From Mixta hanseatica (lineage in GTDB: Bacteria > Pseudomonadota > Gammaproteobacteria > Enterobacterales > Enterobacteriaceae), in assembly GCF_023517775.1 (NCBI RefSeq), contig NZ_CP082904.1, forward strand, positions 3,038,001-3,102,000: DNA of 64,000 nucleotides, in the 5' to 3' direction. This document shows, one piece after another, positions 23,151 to 33,232 of this stretch. Made by a program: the position numbers and the translations under genes. Position 1 is the stretch's first letter; each line of letters opens with the position of its first letter. The notes below the pieces were generated by a model, which was not told the DNA's origin, ran no database searches, and saw nothing but the letters and a program-made list of their open reading frames with translations.

Positions 23151-24088
23151 GGCTCGCCGGGACGCCGATCGTTCGTGATTTCCAGGAAGGCGATGCGGAA
23201 AGCATCAGCAAGCTGTTTCGCATCATTTATGGCGAGCGCTATGTTTACCCTGAAGTTTATCTGCCCGCCATGATCCGCCACTATAATCAGCAACGACGCT
23301 GGCATACTCTGGTTGCCACGCTTAACGGACGTATTGTCGGCCAGGCCAGCCTGGTATGGGACAACGCAGGCTTCGACCATCCGGAGCTGGCGATGATGGT
23401 GGTGCATCCGCATTACAGAGGGGCTGGCGTGGCCACCTCTCTGGGCCGAGCCCTGTGTCACTATGCCCGGGAGCAGGGCGTCGCCGCGCTGACGATTAAA
23501 ATGGTATCAACCCATACGCAAACCCAACAGTTGGCTTGTCGGCTCGGTTTTTACACCACCGGTCTGCTGCTGGATTATGTCGACACCCCTTTTGATAATC
23601 AGGGGCGGGAAAGCATCATTCTGGGCATGCTGCCGCTTCAGCCCAGCCCATTGCCGCACGGTTTAATAGATGCCGCTGCGCCAGCCTGGCTCAGACAGCT
23701 GAGCAGACAATTCGGCACCGGCCCGTCGCTGCCCAGTAGAGAACGTACCGCGCCGTTACATATCGCCAGTTATGGAAGACGAGTCGACATCCGGTTAAGT
23801 AGCGCTGCTAATCAGCGCCTAATAGATGAGGTGGCCGATTTGCCCTCCGGCTGTCTGATTCACCTGCGCATTCAGATAACGCCTGCATTGCCGTCATTAC
23901 TGACGCGGTTGCATCAGGCGGGCTATGCCGATATGGGCATCGCGCCGGCGGCGGACAGGCAATGGTATTGGCTGCTACAACGCGGATATACGCTGGGCGA
24001 GCGCACGTTTCGCTGCCCTGTAGCGCAGGCTTTATACAACAGCATCAACAAGTCCGCTATCTTGCCTGCCAGTGCGGCAGACGGATAA
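23147..24088 (+). CDS. GNAT-family acetyltransferase
   Basis: A 313-residue protein. Residues about 5-165 form a GNAT fold: acetyl-CoA motif MMVVHPHYRGAGVATSL near residues 83-99, then KMVSTHTQTQQLACRLGF. Residues 170-313 form a second part of about 140 residues that I do not recognise. Its start overlaps the adenylating enzyme by 4 bp, so it belongs to the same operon and may N- or O-acylate the product. Its 3' end overlaps the histidine kinase on the other strand by 32 bp, tail to tail. Confidence 0.8.
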   Translation: MRLAGTPIVRDFQEGDAESISKLFRIIYGERYVYPEVYLPAMIRHYNQQRRWHTLVATLNGRIVGQASLVWDNAGFDHPELAMMVVHPHYRGAGVATSLGRALCHYAREQGVAALTIKMVSTHTQTQQLACRLGFYTTGLLLDYVDTPFDNQGRESIILGMLPLQPSPLPHGLIDAAAPAWLRQLSRQFGTGPSLPSRERTAPLHIASYGRRVDIRLSSAANQRLIDEVADLPSGCLIHLRIQITPALPSLLTRLHQAGYADMGIAPAADRQWYWLLQRGYTLGERTFRCPVAQALYNSINKSAILPASAADG

Positions 24089-25409
24089 TCATTTCTAATC
24101 CACCGTTACGTCCGTTAAGCGCCTGTACTTCGCCATGATGCGCCAGCACCACCTTACGCACGATAGATAACCCTAAACCGTAGCCTTTGCCCTGCATGGG
24201 CGAATTCACGCGCACAAAAGGATCGAAGATGCTGGAGAGCTTATCGGCATCCACCCCCGGCCCGCTATCGCTTACGCGAATGCTTAGCCAGCCGCCATCG
24301 GGCCTTAGGGTGACCCGCACTACCTGTCCCTGCACTGAATAGCGCAGCGCGTTGCGCACTACATTCTCCACCGCCCGGCGTACCAGCTCGGCGTTGCCTT
24401 TCACCGTGTAATCGACCTTCTCTTCTACTTCCAGCGCAATCTCTACGCCAGGCAGCTGCGCCTCATAACGCGCATCATTCACCACCGTTTCCAGCAGACC
24501 GTGAAGATCGAAATATTGCTCGTCAGGCATCTTTTCATTTTCGGCGCGCGACAGCGTCAGCAGCTCGCCGATCATTTTATCCAGCCGCCGCGCCTCTTCA
24601 TCAATACGATTGAGCGACGCGTTAACCGATTCCGGCGTCTGGCGAGCCAGGCCGGTTGCCAACTGCAGTCGCGCCAGCGGCGAGCGCAGCTCATGAGAGA
24701 TATCATGCAGCAACTCTTCACGCGCTTTTACCAGCACCGCCAGCCGCTCCACCATCGCATCGAAATCTCGCGCGACTACGGAAAACTCATCGTGACGACG
24801 ACGCATCTGCGGATAGAGGCGCACCGAGAGATCGCCATTGGAGACGCGGGTAAAGCCCAAACGTAATTGACGCATCGGACGCGTCAGATTCCAGGCGAGC
24901 AGAGAGCTGAACAGCAGGCCCATCAGTCCAGCGAACCAAAACACCGGTTCAGGAATATTGAGGATTTTACGCGGCGGCCCGCCCATCTCGCTATCTTCCC
25001 GCAGCCCTTTTACGTCATAACGTAGCTGGTATTGTTGGCCGTCCGCGCCGGTCACCCACTCGATAACCTGATCGGGAAAACCGTTGCCCGGCAGCGACGG
25101 CGTAAGCTGCTGACGCGGAATCTCCTGCGGCGGTCTCGCCATTGGCGTGACAGAGAAAAAGCGTCGATCGCCGGGCGACCAGTCCGACATCATATTATCC
25201 AGCGCCGGCAGACCGCCGTGCTGCAATACCGAAACGGCAGAGGCCATCTGTAGATTAACAATGCGTCGCGTAGCGATATGCTCCGGCGGCTCGCGATGCT
25301 TGCCATACAGCGTAAACCCGAGCCATAGCAGCTGGCTAATCAGAAAAAACACCAGCAAAAAACCAAACAGAATTTTCCAGAACAGGCGGCCAGGAAAACG
25401 GTTCTTCAT
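24057..25409 (-). CDS. CpxA-like sensor histidine kinase
   Basis: A 450-residue inner-membrane kinase. TM1 is at about residues 11-35, a periplasmic domain of about 115 residues follows, and TM2 is at about 153-174. Next come HAMP, the dimerisation domain with the phospho-accepting His239 (DISHELRSPLARL), and the ATPase domain with an N box (RRAVENVVRNALRYS), DSGPGVD and GLGLSI. It overlaps the response regulator by 4 bp, so the two are coupled. The sequence is nearest to CpxA-type envelope-stress kinases, but the true cpxA is expected elsewhere, so this is probably a paralogue. Confidence 0.88.
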   Translation of the reverse strand: MKNRFPGRLFWKILFGFLLVFFLISQLLWLGFTLYGKHREPPEHIATRRIVNLQMASAVSVLQHGGLPALDNMMSDWSPGDRRFFSVTPMARPPQEIPRQQLTPSLPGNGFPDQVIEWVTGADGQQYQLRYDVKGLREDSEMGGPPRKILNIPEPVFWFAGLMGLLFSSLLAWNLTRPMRQLRLGFTRVSNGDLSVRLYPQMRRRHDEFSVVARDFDAMVERLAVLVKAREELLHDISHELRSPLARLQLATGLARQTPESVNASLNRIDEEARRLDKMIGELLTLSRAENEKMPDEQYFDLHGLLETVVNDARYEAQLPGVEIALEVEEKVDYTVKGNAELVRRAVENVVRNALRYSVQGQVVRVTLRPDGGWLSIRVSDSGPGVDADKLSSIFDPFVRVNSPMQGKGYGLGLSIVRKVVLAHHGEVQALNGRNGGLEMIIRLPHWQAR

Positions 25410-26086
25410 CGAATGCGGTAACCAATGCTGCGTACGGTTTCAATATTGAGCGCGTCGCCGGTCAGGCTGGAGAGCTTCTGGCGAATATTGCTGATATGCA
25501 CATCCACGCTGCGATCGTATGCTTCGCGCGGACGTCCCAGCCCCTTCTCCGATAGCTCATCTTTTGAAACCACCCGATCGGGCGCGCGCAACAGCAGATC
25601 GAGCAAATTAAATTCCGACGCGGTCAGATCAAACGGCTTGTTTTTCCATTCGCTGATGCGGGTGGCGGGGTTAAGCGTAAGATCGCCCCAGCGCACCACC
25701 TCTTGTTTCTCCTGTTGCGCAGGCAGTTCATCGAAACGACGCAGCACCGCACGCAAACGCGCCACCAGCTCGCGGGGGTAACAGGGCTTGGGAACATAAT
25801 CATCGGCGCCCATTTCAAGCCCGATCACCCGATCGATATTATCCCCTTTCGCCGTCAGCATAATCACCGGAATGCGACTGCTTTGCCGCACCTGACGCAG
25901 CACATCGATACCGCTCATATCCGGCAGCATGATATCCAGGATCATCGCCTGGAACGCCCCGGACAGCGCGCCGTTAATACCGGCCTGCCCGGTCAGCACC
26001 AGCGAGGCATCGAAGCCCTCGCCCATTAAATATTCGCTGAGCATGGTGCCCAGCTCCAGATCGTCGTCAACTAACAGAATTTTCAT
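25406..26086 (-). CDS. CpxR-like response regulator
   Basis: A 226-residue OmpR-family regulator. The receiver domain covers 1-115, with acidic DDD at 7-9, phospho-acceptor Asp51 in MILDIMLPD and the lysine in YVPKPCYPREL. The C-terminal winged helix covers about 130-226 (FDLTASEFNLLDLLL, RSVDVHISNIRQKL). It is divergent from macAB with a 170-bp gap, so it may control macAB and itself. Confidence 0.9.
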   Translation of the reverse strand: MKILLVDDDLELGTMLSEYLMGEGFDASLVLTGQAGINGALSGAFQAMILDIMLPDMSGIDVLRQVRQSSRIPVIMLTAKGDNIDRVIGLEMGADDYVPKPCYPRELVARLRAVLRRFDELPAQQEKQEVVRWGDLTLNPATRISEWKNKPFDLTASEFNLLDLLLRAPDRVVSKDELSEKGLGRPREAYDRSVDVHISNIRQKLSSLTGDALNIETVRSIGYRIR

Positions 26087-26148
26087 GCGTACACTCTCAC
26101 AAACGGTTGACGTTATTTTGAGCTTAAGCGGAAAAGTACGCAGCAGAA

Positions 26149-26164
26149 TTTACTCAATCCTTAC
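26149..26164. promoter_or_regulatory. candidate CpxR-like binding box
   Basis: TTTAC, six bases and CTTAC read on the other strand as GTAAG-N6-GTAAA, close to the tandem GTAAA consensus of CpxR. It lies between the divergent response regulator and macA, where a control site would be expected. Confidence 0.4.
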
Positions 26165-26256
26165 AGAGATTGTTGCCTGATTGCGCTGCTGTTTCACTTT
26201 ATTGTGGCAGGCTTTTACGTTATACCAGTGCTTTCTTCGTACCAGGGATATTGTTC

Positions 26257-27453
26257 ATGGCATTACGCCGCACCTTATTCGGCCGTAAAAGGTTTTTACT
26301 GCTGGTGCTTTTGATTATTGTGGTGGTTATCGTTTGGGCGCTGCTGCCCCAGCGCAAGGCGCCTACCGAATTTTTGACCGCCACCGCTGAACAGCGTCCG
26401 CTACAGCAGGCGGTACTGGCAGACGGCACGCTTACCGCCAGTAAACTGGTGAGCGTCGGCGCGCAGGCTTCCGGTCAAATCAAGCGGCTGCGGGTCGAAT
26501 TAGGCGATCAGGTCAAAGAGGGCCAGCTGGTAGCGGAAATCGACAGCATGACGCAGCAAAACGCCCTGCAAAATGCCCAGGCGGCCTTAAAGAATATTGA
26601 AGCCCAGCGAGCGGCTAAACAGGCGCAGCTAAGCAATTATCGCGCGGCCTTTGCCCGCCAACAGGCGATGCTGGCTAAAAATCTGACTGCAAAAGCGGAT
26701 TATGATGACGCACAGGCGATCCTCGCTACGACCGAGGCGGAGATCCGCGCGTTGGATGCGCAGATTGTTCAGGCGCAGATTGAGGTAAACACCGCGCAGG
26801 TGAACCTCGGCTATACCCGCATCGTTTCCCCGATGGACGGCACGGTAGTTTCCGTACCGGTTGAGGAAGGCCAAACGGTTAACGCTGTCCAAAGCGCGCC
26901 GACGCTGATCAAAGTGGCTAATCTCGATACCATGACGGTAAAGGCGCAGATTTCTGAAGCGGACGTGATCAAAGTCGAGCCGGGGATGAAAGTCTGGTTT
27001 ACCATTCTCGGCGAGCCGCAGAAGCGTTATGAAGGCACGCTGCGCGCCATTGAACCCGCTCCGGATTCGATTAATAACGACACCAGCAGCAGCCTGACCA
27101 GCGCCTCCAGCAGTAGCTCCAGCGATAAAACCGCCATTTATTATTATGGCCTGTTTGACGTGCCGAATCCGCAGCATCGCCTGCGCATTTCGATGTCGGC
27201 AGAAGTGCATATCGTACTGGGCGAACGGCAAAATGCCGTAGTAATCCCCGCCACCGCGCTGGATAATCTGGATGGCAAAAGCTCGGTGCAGATAGTAGAT
27301 GCCAACCAGCAGGTAACGCGCCGTCAGGTTACGGTAGGCCTGAATAATAATGTCGAAGCGGAAATCCTTTCCGGCCTGAAGCCGGGCGAAAAAGTGGTGC
27401 TGGGTCAGCGCAGCACGGCGATAGCAAAGGCTGACGGTATGGGACCACGCTAA
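26257..27453 (+). CDS. macA: MacA, periplasmic adaptor of a MacAB-TolC pump
   Basis: A 398-residue membrane-fusion protein with one N-terminal membrane anchor ([18 protein letters not shown]). Next come a split lipoyl domain ([20 protein letters not shown] and [22 protein letters not shown]), a long coiled-coil hairpin (about 95-175, Ala/Gln rich), a beta-barrel and a membrane-proximal domain. A Ser-rich insert (residues about 275-288) breaks the barrel region. The frame opens at 26170 but ATG 26257 gives the family start after an AGGGAT site. It overlaps macB by one base (TAATG). The tripartite pump exports macrolides, peptides or siderophores in relatives. Confidence 0.92.
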   Translation: MALRRTLFGRKRFLLLVLLIIVVVIVWALLPQRKAPTEFLTATAEQRPLQQAVLADGTLTASKLVSVGAQASGQIKRLRVELGDQVKEGQLVAEIDSMTQQNALQNAQAALKNIEAQRAAKQAQLSNYRAAFARQQAMLAKNLTAKADYDDAQAILATTEAEIRALDAQIVQAQIEVNTAQVNLGYTRIVSPMDGTVVSVPVEEGQTVNAVQSAPTLIKVANLDTMTVKAQISEADVIKVEPGMKVWFTILGEPQKRYEGTLRAIEPAPDSINNDTSSSLTSASSSSSSDKTAIYYYGLFDVPNPQHRLRISMSAEVHIVLGERQNAVVIPATALDNLDGKSSVQIVDANQQVTRRQVTVGLNNNVEAEILSGLKPGEKVVLGQRSTAIAKADGMGPR

Positions 27454-29390
27454 TGGCGCTGCTACAGCTGAATAATATCTGCCGTTCGTTCCAGAACGGC
27501 GAGCAGCAGGTGCAGGTGCTGCGCAATATAAACCTGGCGATTGATTCCGGCGAGTTCGTGGCCATTGTCGGCCAATCCGGATCGGGTAAATCAACCTTAA
27601 TGAATCTTCTCGGCTGCCTGGATAAAGCCAGCGCTGGTGAATATCTTATTGCCAATCGCGCCGTCTCGGCGCTGGATAACGATGCGCTGGCGGCGCTGAG
27701 GCGCGAATATTTCGGTTTTATTTTCCAGCGTTATCATCTGCTAAGCGAGCTGACGGCGTTAGGCAACGCCGAGATGCCTGCCATCTATGCCGGCCAGGCG
27801 GTGCAGGCGCGTCGCGAACGAGCCACCGCTCTGCTTACACGCCTTGGCCTCGGTGAACGCCTGCATTATCGGCCCGGTCAGCTTTCCGGCGGACAGCAGC
27901 AGCGCGTCAGTATCGCGCGCGCCCTGATGAACGGCGGCGAGGTGATTCTTGCCGATGAGCCGACCGGGGCGCTTGATAGCCACAGCGGCGAAGAGGTGAT
28001 GCGCATTCTGCATGATCTGCATCAGCAAGGGCATACCATTGTTATCGTGACGCACGATATGCAGATTGCGCAGCATGCACAGCGCATTATTGAAATCCGC
28101 GACGGGGAAATTCTCAGCGACAGCCGCCGGCAACCGGCAGAATCCCGCCCGCGCCAAATCACCCAACGTACCGAAGGCAACGCCTGGCGCGCCGCGCGCG
28201 ATCGCCTGACCGAGGCGTTTCGTATGGCGCTGGTCTCTATGATGTCGCAGCGCTTACGTACTTTTCTTACCATGCTCGGCATTATTATCGGTATCGCTTC
28301 AGTGGTTGCCGTGGTGGCGCTGGGTAAAGGATCGCAGCAAAAAATCTTGCAGGAAATCAGTTCAATGGGTACCAGCACGCTGGAGATCTATCCCGGCAAA
28401 GATTTTGGCGATATGCACTCTTCGTCGATTCAGACGCTGCGCGCCAGCGATGCGGATGCGCTGGCTTATCAGCCCTATGTTCACAGCGTAACGCCGCTGC
28501 TTTCGACCAGTACCACACTGAAATATCGTAATCAGGCGCTAACGGTGTCGGTTAACGGTGTTGGCGAGCAGTTTTTTGCTGTGCGCGGCTATCAGATAAC
28601 CCAGGGAATGGCGTTCGATCGTCACAGCGTCGAGGATCTGGCGCAGGAGGCGGTAATTGATAAAAACACCCTCAAGCGGCTGTTTCCACAGGGTGAAAAC
28701 CCGTTAGGAGAGGTGGTAATTTTGGGTAATATGCCGGTGCGTATTATCGGCGTCGCCAGTCATCAGAGCAGTTTTGTCAGTGACAGCAACCTTAATATCT
28801 GGGTGCCCTATACCACCGTCATGAAGCGCATGGTCGGGCAAACCTGGCTCAGCGGCATTACCGTGCGGGTACGCGATAACGTTGATCTGCCGCTGGCGGA
28901 GCAAGGCGTCACGCGATTGATGATGCAGCGCCATACAAGCAAAGATTTCTTTATTTTTAACGCCGACAGCATTCGCCAGACGATAGAAAACACAACCAAT
29001 ACCATGACGCTGCTGGTGGCGATGATTGCATTGATTTCACTGCTGGTAGGCGGCATTGGAGTAATGAATATCATGCTGGTTTCGGTGACCGAGCGTACCC
29101 GTGAAATCGGCGTACGTATGGCGGTAGGCGCTCGCGCCAGCGATATTATGCAGCAGTTTTTAATTGAGGCGGTGCTGGTCTGCCTGACCGGCGGCATTAT
29201 CGGCGTATTATTGTCGCTGGTGCCGGGAGTCATACTGGCGCAGGCCACCAGCAGTTTCAGCATGATCTACTCGCCGTTCTCGATCGTGGCAGCGTTTGTC
29301 TGTTCCAGTCTGATTGGCGTTGTGTTCGGCTTTTTCCCGGCACGGCGCGCCGCAAGGCTCGATCCGATTCACGCGCTGGAGCGCGAATAG
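27453..29390 (+). CDS. macB: MacB, ABC transporter of the MacAB-TolC pump
   Basis: A 645-residue protein with an N-terminal ABC ATPase and a four-helix membrane domain. Walker A is [10 protein letters not shown] (near 39-48), the signature [15 protein letters not shown] (near 144-158) and Walker [15 protein letters not shown]1 is at about 270-295, followed by a large periplasmic domain and TM2-TM4 near 520-640. All motifs are intact. With MacA it forms a mechanotransmission pump. The position beside the LuxC/LuxE cluster and the CpxRA-like pair leaves open a role in export or stress defence. Confidence 0.95.
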   Translation: MALLQLNNICRSFQNGEQQVQVLRNINLAIDSGEFVAIVGQSGSGKSTLMNLLGCLDKASAGEYLIANRAVSALDNDALAALRREYFGFIFQRYHLLSELTALGNAEMPAIYAGQAVQARRERATALLTRLGLGERLHYRPGQLSGGQQQRVSIARALMNGGEVILADEPTGALDSHSGEEVMRILHDLHQQGHTIVIVTHDMQIAQHAQRIIEIRDGEILSDSRRQPAESRPRQITQRTEGNAWRAARDRLTEAFRMALVSMMSQRLRTFLTMLGIIIGIASVVAVVALGKGSQQKILQEISSMGTSTLEIYPGKDFGDMHSSSIQTLRASDADALAYQPYVHSVTPLLSTSTTLKYRNQALTVSVNGVGEQFFAVRGYQITQGMAFDRHSVEDLAQEAVIDKNTLKRLFPQGENPLGEVVILGNMPVRIIGVASHQSSFVSDSNLNIWVPYTTVMKRMVGQTWLSGITVRVRDNVDLPLAEQGVTRLMMQRHTSKDFFIFNADSIRQTIENTTNTMTLLVAMIALISLLVGGIGVMNIMLVSVTERTREIGVRMAVGARASDIMQQFLIEAVLVCLTGGIIGVLLSLVPGVILAQATSSFSMIYSPFSIVAAFVCSSLIGVVFGFFPARRAARLDPIHALERE

Positions 29391-29395
29391 CTCAG

Positions 29396-29412
29396 CGGCC
29401 CCTTCGGGGCCG
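29396..29412. terminator. hairpin between convergent macB and cysM
   Basis: CGGCCCC and GGGGCCG with the loop TTC lie 5 bp after the macB stop. There is no T run, so it may act as a 3'-end stabiliser as much as a terminator. Confidence 0.5.
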
Positions 29413-29490
29413 TATCTCCAGGCTATGCCGATCGTGCAGCGGCAAAGCCTTTATCGCTGAAGCGCCCTTCCGCGCTGGCTATAGAATACA

Positions 29491-30372
29491 TTACGCATAG
29501 ACGCCGGTTGAAAGATAACGGTCGCCGCGATCGCAAACGATGGCGACCACCACGCTGCCCGGATTTTCCGTCGCGATACGAATCGCGCCCGCCGCCGCGC
29601 CGCCAGAGCTTACGCCGCAGAAAATGCCTTCACGCCGCGCCAGCTGGCGCATAGTCTCTTCCGCTTCGCCCTGCCCCATATCGATTATGCGATCGATCAG
29701 TTCCGGGCGCCAGATGCCCGGCATATAGGCTGCCGGCCAGCGACGGATGCCCGGAATGCTGCTGCCTTCCTGCGGCTGTAGGCCAATGATCTCAACCTGC
29801 GGGTTTTGCTCTTTCAGATAGCGGCCGACACCGGTTATGGTACCGGTGGTGCCCATACTGGAAACAAAATGGGTGATGCGTCCGGCGCTTTGCTGCCAAA
29901 TCTCCGGGCCGGTGGAGGCATAGTGTCCCAGCGGGTTATCGGGATTATTAAACTGATCCAGCACTTTGCCTTCACCGCGCGCCGCCATCGACTGGGCCAG
30001 ATCGCGCGCGCCTTCCATTCCCTGCTCACGGCTGACCAGCACCAGCTCCGCCCCGTAAGCGCGCATCGCCGCCTGCCGTTCCTGACTCATATTATCCGGC
30101 ATCAGCAGCTTCAGTCGGTATCCTTTCATCGCGGCGATCATCGCCAGCGCAATACCGGTATTGCCGCTGGTCGCTTCGATAAGCAGATCGCCGGGCGTGA
30201 TTTCACCACGTTGTTCGGCGTGCTGGATCATTGACAGCGCCGCACGATCCTTCACCGAACCGGCAGGATTGTTGCCCTCCAGCTTTAGCCAGATCTCGCT
30301 GCCATTATCAGGCGTCAGGCGCTGTAGTTTAATCAACGGCGTATTGCCAATGGTGGTTTCCAGAGTCGTCAC
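29491..30372 (-). CDS. cysM: cysteine synthase B
   Basis: A 293-residue pyridoxal-phosphate enzyme making cysteine from O-acetylserine and sulfide, or S-sulfocysteine from thiosulfate. The cofactor lysine lies in NPAGSVKDRAAL (near residue 41), [11 protein letters not shown] (near 67) binds substrate, and SSMGTTGTITGV (near 172) binds phosphate. It starts with GTG. The C-terminus is about ten residues shorter than E. coli CysM and ends at YLSTGVYA. It follows cysA after 73 bp as last gene of cysPTWAM. Confidence 0.96.
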   Translation of the reverse strand: MTTLETTIGNTPLIKLQRLTPDNGSEIWLKLEGNNPAGSVKDRAALSMIQHAEQRGEITPGDLLIEATSGNTGIALAMIAAMKGYRLKLLMPDNMSQERQAAMRAYGAELVLVSREQGMEGARDLAQSMAARGEGKVLDQFNNPDNPLGHYASTGPEIWQQSAGRITHFVSSMGTTGTITGVGRYLKEQNPQVEIIGLQPQEGSSIPGIRRWPAAYMPGIWRPELIDRIIDMGQGEAEETMRQLARREGIFCGVSSGGAAAGAIRIATENPGSVVVAIVCDRGDRYLSTGVYA

Positions 30373-30399
30373 GATTTATTCCCGGCAGGCAAAATAACA

Positions 30400-30418
30400 G
30401 GGCGGGAAAATCCCGCCC
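30400..30418 (-). terminator. hairpin between cysA and cysM
   Basis: A perfect 8-bp stem GGGCGGGA/TCCCGCCC with a 3-base loop sits in the 73-bp gap, 28 bp before the cysM start. Without a strong T run it may be a processing or partial-termination element lowering cysM expression relative to the transporter. Confidence 0.5.
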
Positions 30419-30445
30419 AAACAAAATATGAGGCGTTAGAAAATA

Positions 30446-31534
30446 TCAGGCGCTTTCGGCAAAGGCAACCGCGCGCAGCGGCGTATTGCCCTGGTAGAGA
30501 CGCGCCTGTTGCAGGCCAACGTAAAGGCGCTCGCCGCGCTGCGGGGCGGTCTGGTCGCCATCAAACACCAGACTAAAAGGTTCCGTCTGCCAGCCTGCGG
30601 GCTGCACCAGCAGCTGCCAGAAGTGCCCGCGCGGACTGACTTCGAGGATCTGCACTGGCAGAGGGGTTTCCAGGCTGCTTTGCCGCGCCGCGTCAATCTC
30701 CCAGGGACGCAGGAATAGCTCGACTGCGCCCTGATGCGCTGGCGTATAGCCCAGCGGCCAGTGATGCGCGCCCACGTGGAACTGAGAGCCGTGTACCTCA
30801 CCATCAAAGCGATTCACTTCGCCAAGGAACTCCAGTACGAAACGGCTGGCCGGTTCGCGCCACACATCGTCCGGCGCGCCGACCTGTTCGATATTGCCCT
30901 GGCTCATCACCACAACCCGATCGGCCACTTCCATCGCCTCTTCCTGATCGTGGGTCACAAATACGCTGGTAAATTTCAGTTCTTCATGCAGCTGACGCAG
31001 CCAGCGACGCAGCTCTTTACGCACCTGCGCATCCAGCGCGCCGAAAGGCTCATCCAGCAACAGAATTTGCGGCTCTACTGCCAGCGCGCGCGCCAGCGCC
31101 ACACGCTGCTTCTGCCCGCCGGAAAGCTGGGCCGGATAGCGGTTTGCCAGATGACCCAGCTGTACCATCTCCAGCAGCTGCGTCACCTTTTGTTTGATCG
31201 CCGCCGCTGAGGGACGTTCGCGACGCGGCAGTACCGTCAGGCCAAAGGCGATGTTGTCGAATACCGTCATATGACGGAACAGCGCATAGTGCTGGAAAAC
31301 AAAGCCCACCTGACGATCGCGCGCATGTACGCGGCTGACATCTTTTTCATGAAAGCGGATCTGCCCGCTGTTTTGATGCTCCAGTCCAGCGATAATGCGC
31401 AGCAGCGTGGTTTTCCCGGAGCCGGAAGGCCCCAGCAGCGCCACCATCTGACCAGAAGGAATATCCAGCGAGATGTCGTTAAGCACTCGCGTACGGCCAA
31501 ACGATTTATTGATCTGCTTAATTTCAATGCTCAT
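30446..31534 (-). CDS. cysA: sulfate/thiosulfate ABC transporter ATPase
   Basis: A 362-residue ATPase of the CysPTWA importer. Walker [14 protein letters not shown] is near residue 34, the signature [15 protein letters not shown] near 133, and Walker [13 protein letters not shown] near 153. A C-terminal TOBE-like regulatory domain lies after residue 240. It overlaps cysW by 11 bp. Confidence 0.97.
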   Translation of the reverse strand: MSIEIKQINKSFGRTRVLNDISLDIPSGQMVALLGPSGSGKTTLLRIIAGLEHQNSGQIRFHEKDVSRVHARDRQVGFVFQHYALFRHMTVFDNIAFGLTVLPRRERPSAAAIKQKVTQLLEMVQLGHLANRYPAQLSGGQKQRVALARALAVEPQILLLDEPFGALDAQVRKELRRWLRQLHEELKFTSVFVTHDQEEAMEVADRVVVMSQGNIEQVGAPDDVWREPASRFVLEFLGEVNRFDGEVHGSQFHVGAHHWPLGYTPAHQGAVELFLRPWEIDAARQSSLETPLPVQILEVSPRGHFWQLLVQPAGWQTEPFSLVFDGDQTAPQRGERLYVGLQQARLYQGNTPLRAVAFAESA

Positions 31535-32399
31535 GATTTTCCTCCTGCTGTAAACGCTTCTGCTGGTTTTCTAATCGCCATTGCAGCGCGCTTTTCAGAA
31601 ACAGCGTCACTATCGCCATCAAAGTCAGCAACGCGGCGGCGGTAAACGCGCCCACGCTGTTGTAATCCTGATGCAGTAACTCAACCTGTAACGGCAAGGT
31701 ATAGGTCTCGCCGCGAATCGATCCCGATACCACCGAGACCGCGCCAAACTCACCAATCGCGCGGGCATTGGTCAGCACCACGCCATACAGCAGCGCCCAG
31801 CGAATATTGGGCAACGTCACGCGGCGGAACATCTGCCAGCCGGATGCGCCCAGCAGCACCGCGGCTTCATCTTCCTGGCTGCCCTGGCTAAGCATAACCG
31901 GCACCAACTCGCGCACCACAAACGGACAGGTCACAAAAACCGTTGCCATTACGATGCCAGGCCAGGAGAACATCAGCTGGATATGGTGCGCATCCAGCCA
32001 GCCGCCCGCCGGACCGTTGACGCCCCAGAACAGCAGATAAATCAGGCCAGCAACCACCGGCGAGACCGCAAAAGGAATGTCGAATAGCGTCAGCAGCAGC
32101 TGGCGGCCCGGAAAGGTAAAACGCGTAACCAGCCAGGCAAGCAGCGTGCCGAAAACCAGGTTAACCGGTACGGTAATCAACGCCACCAGCACCGTCAGCC
32201 AGATAGCATGCAGCATATCGCCGTCGCTCAGGTTGCTCAGCGCCGCGCCGAGGCCCTGCGCCAGCGCCTCGGTAAAAATAGCGATCAGCGGCACCACCAG
32301 CAGCAGGAAAGAGATCAGCACGCCGACGGCAATCAGCAGCCATTTGCCCCAGTTAATGCGCTGGCGTTCAACGCCATTCAGTTGGGTAACGTCAGCCAT
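31524..32399 (-). CDS. cysW: sulfate/thiosulfate permease CysW
   Basis: A 291-residue inner-membrane permease with six hydrophobic segments. The ABC-permease EAA loop appears as [21 protein letters not shown] (near residues 176-196). It pairs with CysT to form the sulfate channel. Its ATG overlaps the cysT stop by one base. Confidence 0.96.
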   Translation of the reverse strand: MADVTQLNGVERQRINWGKWLLIAVGVLISFLLLVVPLIAIFTEALAQGLGAALSNLSDGDMLHAIWLTVLVALITVPVNLVFGTLLAWLVTRFTFPGRQLLLTLFDIPFAVSPVVAGLIYLLFWGVNGPAGGWLDAHHIQLMFSWPGIVMATVFVTCPFVVRELVPVMLSQGSQEDEAAVLLGASGWQMFRRVTLPNIRWALLYGVVLTNARAIGEFGAVSVVSGSIRGETYTLPLQVELLHQDYNSVGAFTAAALLTLMAIVTLFLKSALQWRLENQQKRLQQEENHEH

Positions 32400-33232
32400 T
32401 AGTGACCTCCCAGACGACGGCCAAAGCGGCTTTGTAAGGTATTAATCGCGAACAGCAGCAGCAGCGAGGCGGCCAGGATAACGGAAGCAATCGCGCTGGC
32501 TGCCGGATAATCGAACTCCTGCAGACGAATAAAGATCATCAGCGAGGTGACTTCGGTCTTCCAGGCGATATTGCCGGCGATAAAAATAATCGCGCCGAAC
32601 TCGCCCAGGCTGCGGGTAAAAGAGAGCGCCGTACCCGCCAGCAGCGCCGGAGCCACTTCCGGCAGCACCACGCGGCGGAAACTTTGCCAGGGCGTGGCGC
32701 CCAGGGTTTGCGCCGCTTCTTCATATTCCGGCCCCAGCTCTTCCAGTACCGGCTGAACGGTGCGCACCACAAAGGGAATGCTGGTGAACGCCATCGCGAC
32801 GGCAATCCCCAGCCAGGTATAGGAAACCTTGATATCGAACTGCGCCAGCCACTGACCATACCAACCATTAACGGAAAAGAGCCCGGCCAGCGTCAGCCCG
32901 GCAACTGCGGTCGGCAGCGCGAAAGGCAGATCCATCAGCCCATCCAACAGGCTGCGCCCCGGAAAGCGGTAGCGCGTTAAAATCCACGCCATCAGCATGC
33001 CGAAAACCGCATTGAACAGCGAGGCCACCGCCGCCGACAGCAGGGTAACTTTATAAGCCGCCACCACCTGCGGGTTAGTGATTACGTCCCAATACTGCGC
33101 CAGCGACATTTGCGCCAGCTGCATGATTAAGGCGCTCATCGGCAACAGCAGGATCAGACAGGTAAAAAACAGGCTGCTGCCAAGGCTGATGCCAAAGCCT
33201 GGGAGTACACGTTTACTGCTTGCTACAAACAT
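32399..33232 (-). CDS. cysU: sulfate/thiosulfate permease CysT (CysU)
   Basis: A 277-residue inner-membrane permease. The EAA loop reads YEEAAQTLGATPWQSFRRV near residues 174-192. The N-terminal LPGFGISLGSSLFFTCLILL is the first membrane segment. It overlaps cysP by one base and cysW by one base, so the whole cysPTWA set is translationally coupled. Confidence 0.96.
   Translation of the reverse strand: MFVASSKRVLPGFGISLGSSLFFTCLILLLPMSALIMQLAQMSLAQYWDVITNPQVVAAYKVTLLSAAVASLFNAVFGMLMAWILTRYRFPGRSLLDGLMDLPFALPTAVAGLTLAGLFSVNGWYGQWLAQFDIKVSYTWLGIAVAMAFTSIPFVVRTVQPVLEELGPEYEEAAQTLGATPWQSFRRVVLPEVAPALLAGTALSFTRSLGEFGAIIFIAGNIAWKTEVTSLMIFIRLQEFDYPAASAIASVILAASLLLLFAINTLQSRFGRRLGGH

Noticed and set aside
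26629..27594. A 321-codon open frame opposite macA/macB
   Set aside because: Shadow of two conserved genes on the other strand; composition is low in hydrophobic core residues and rich in Arg/His, as expected for an antisense frame.
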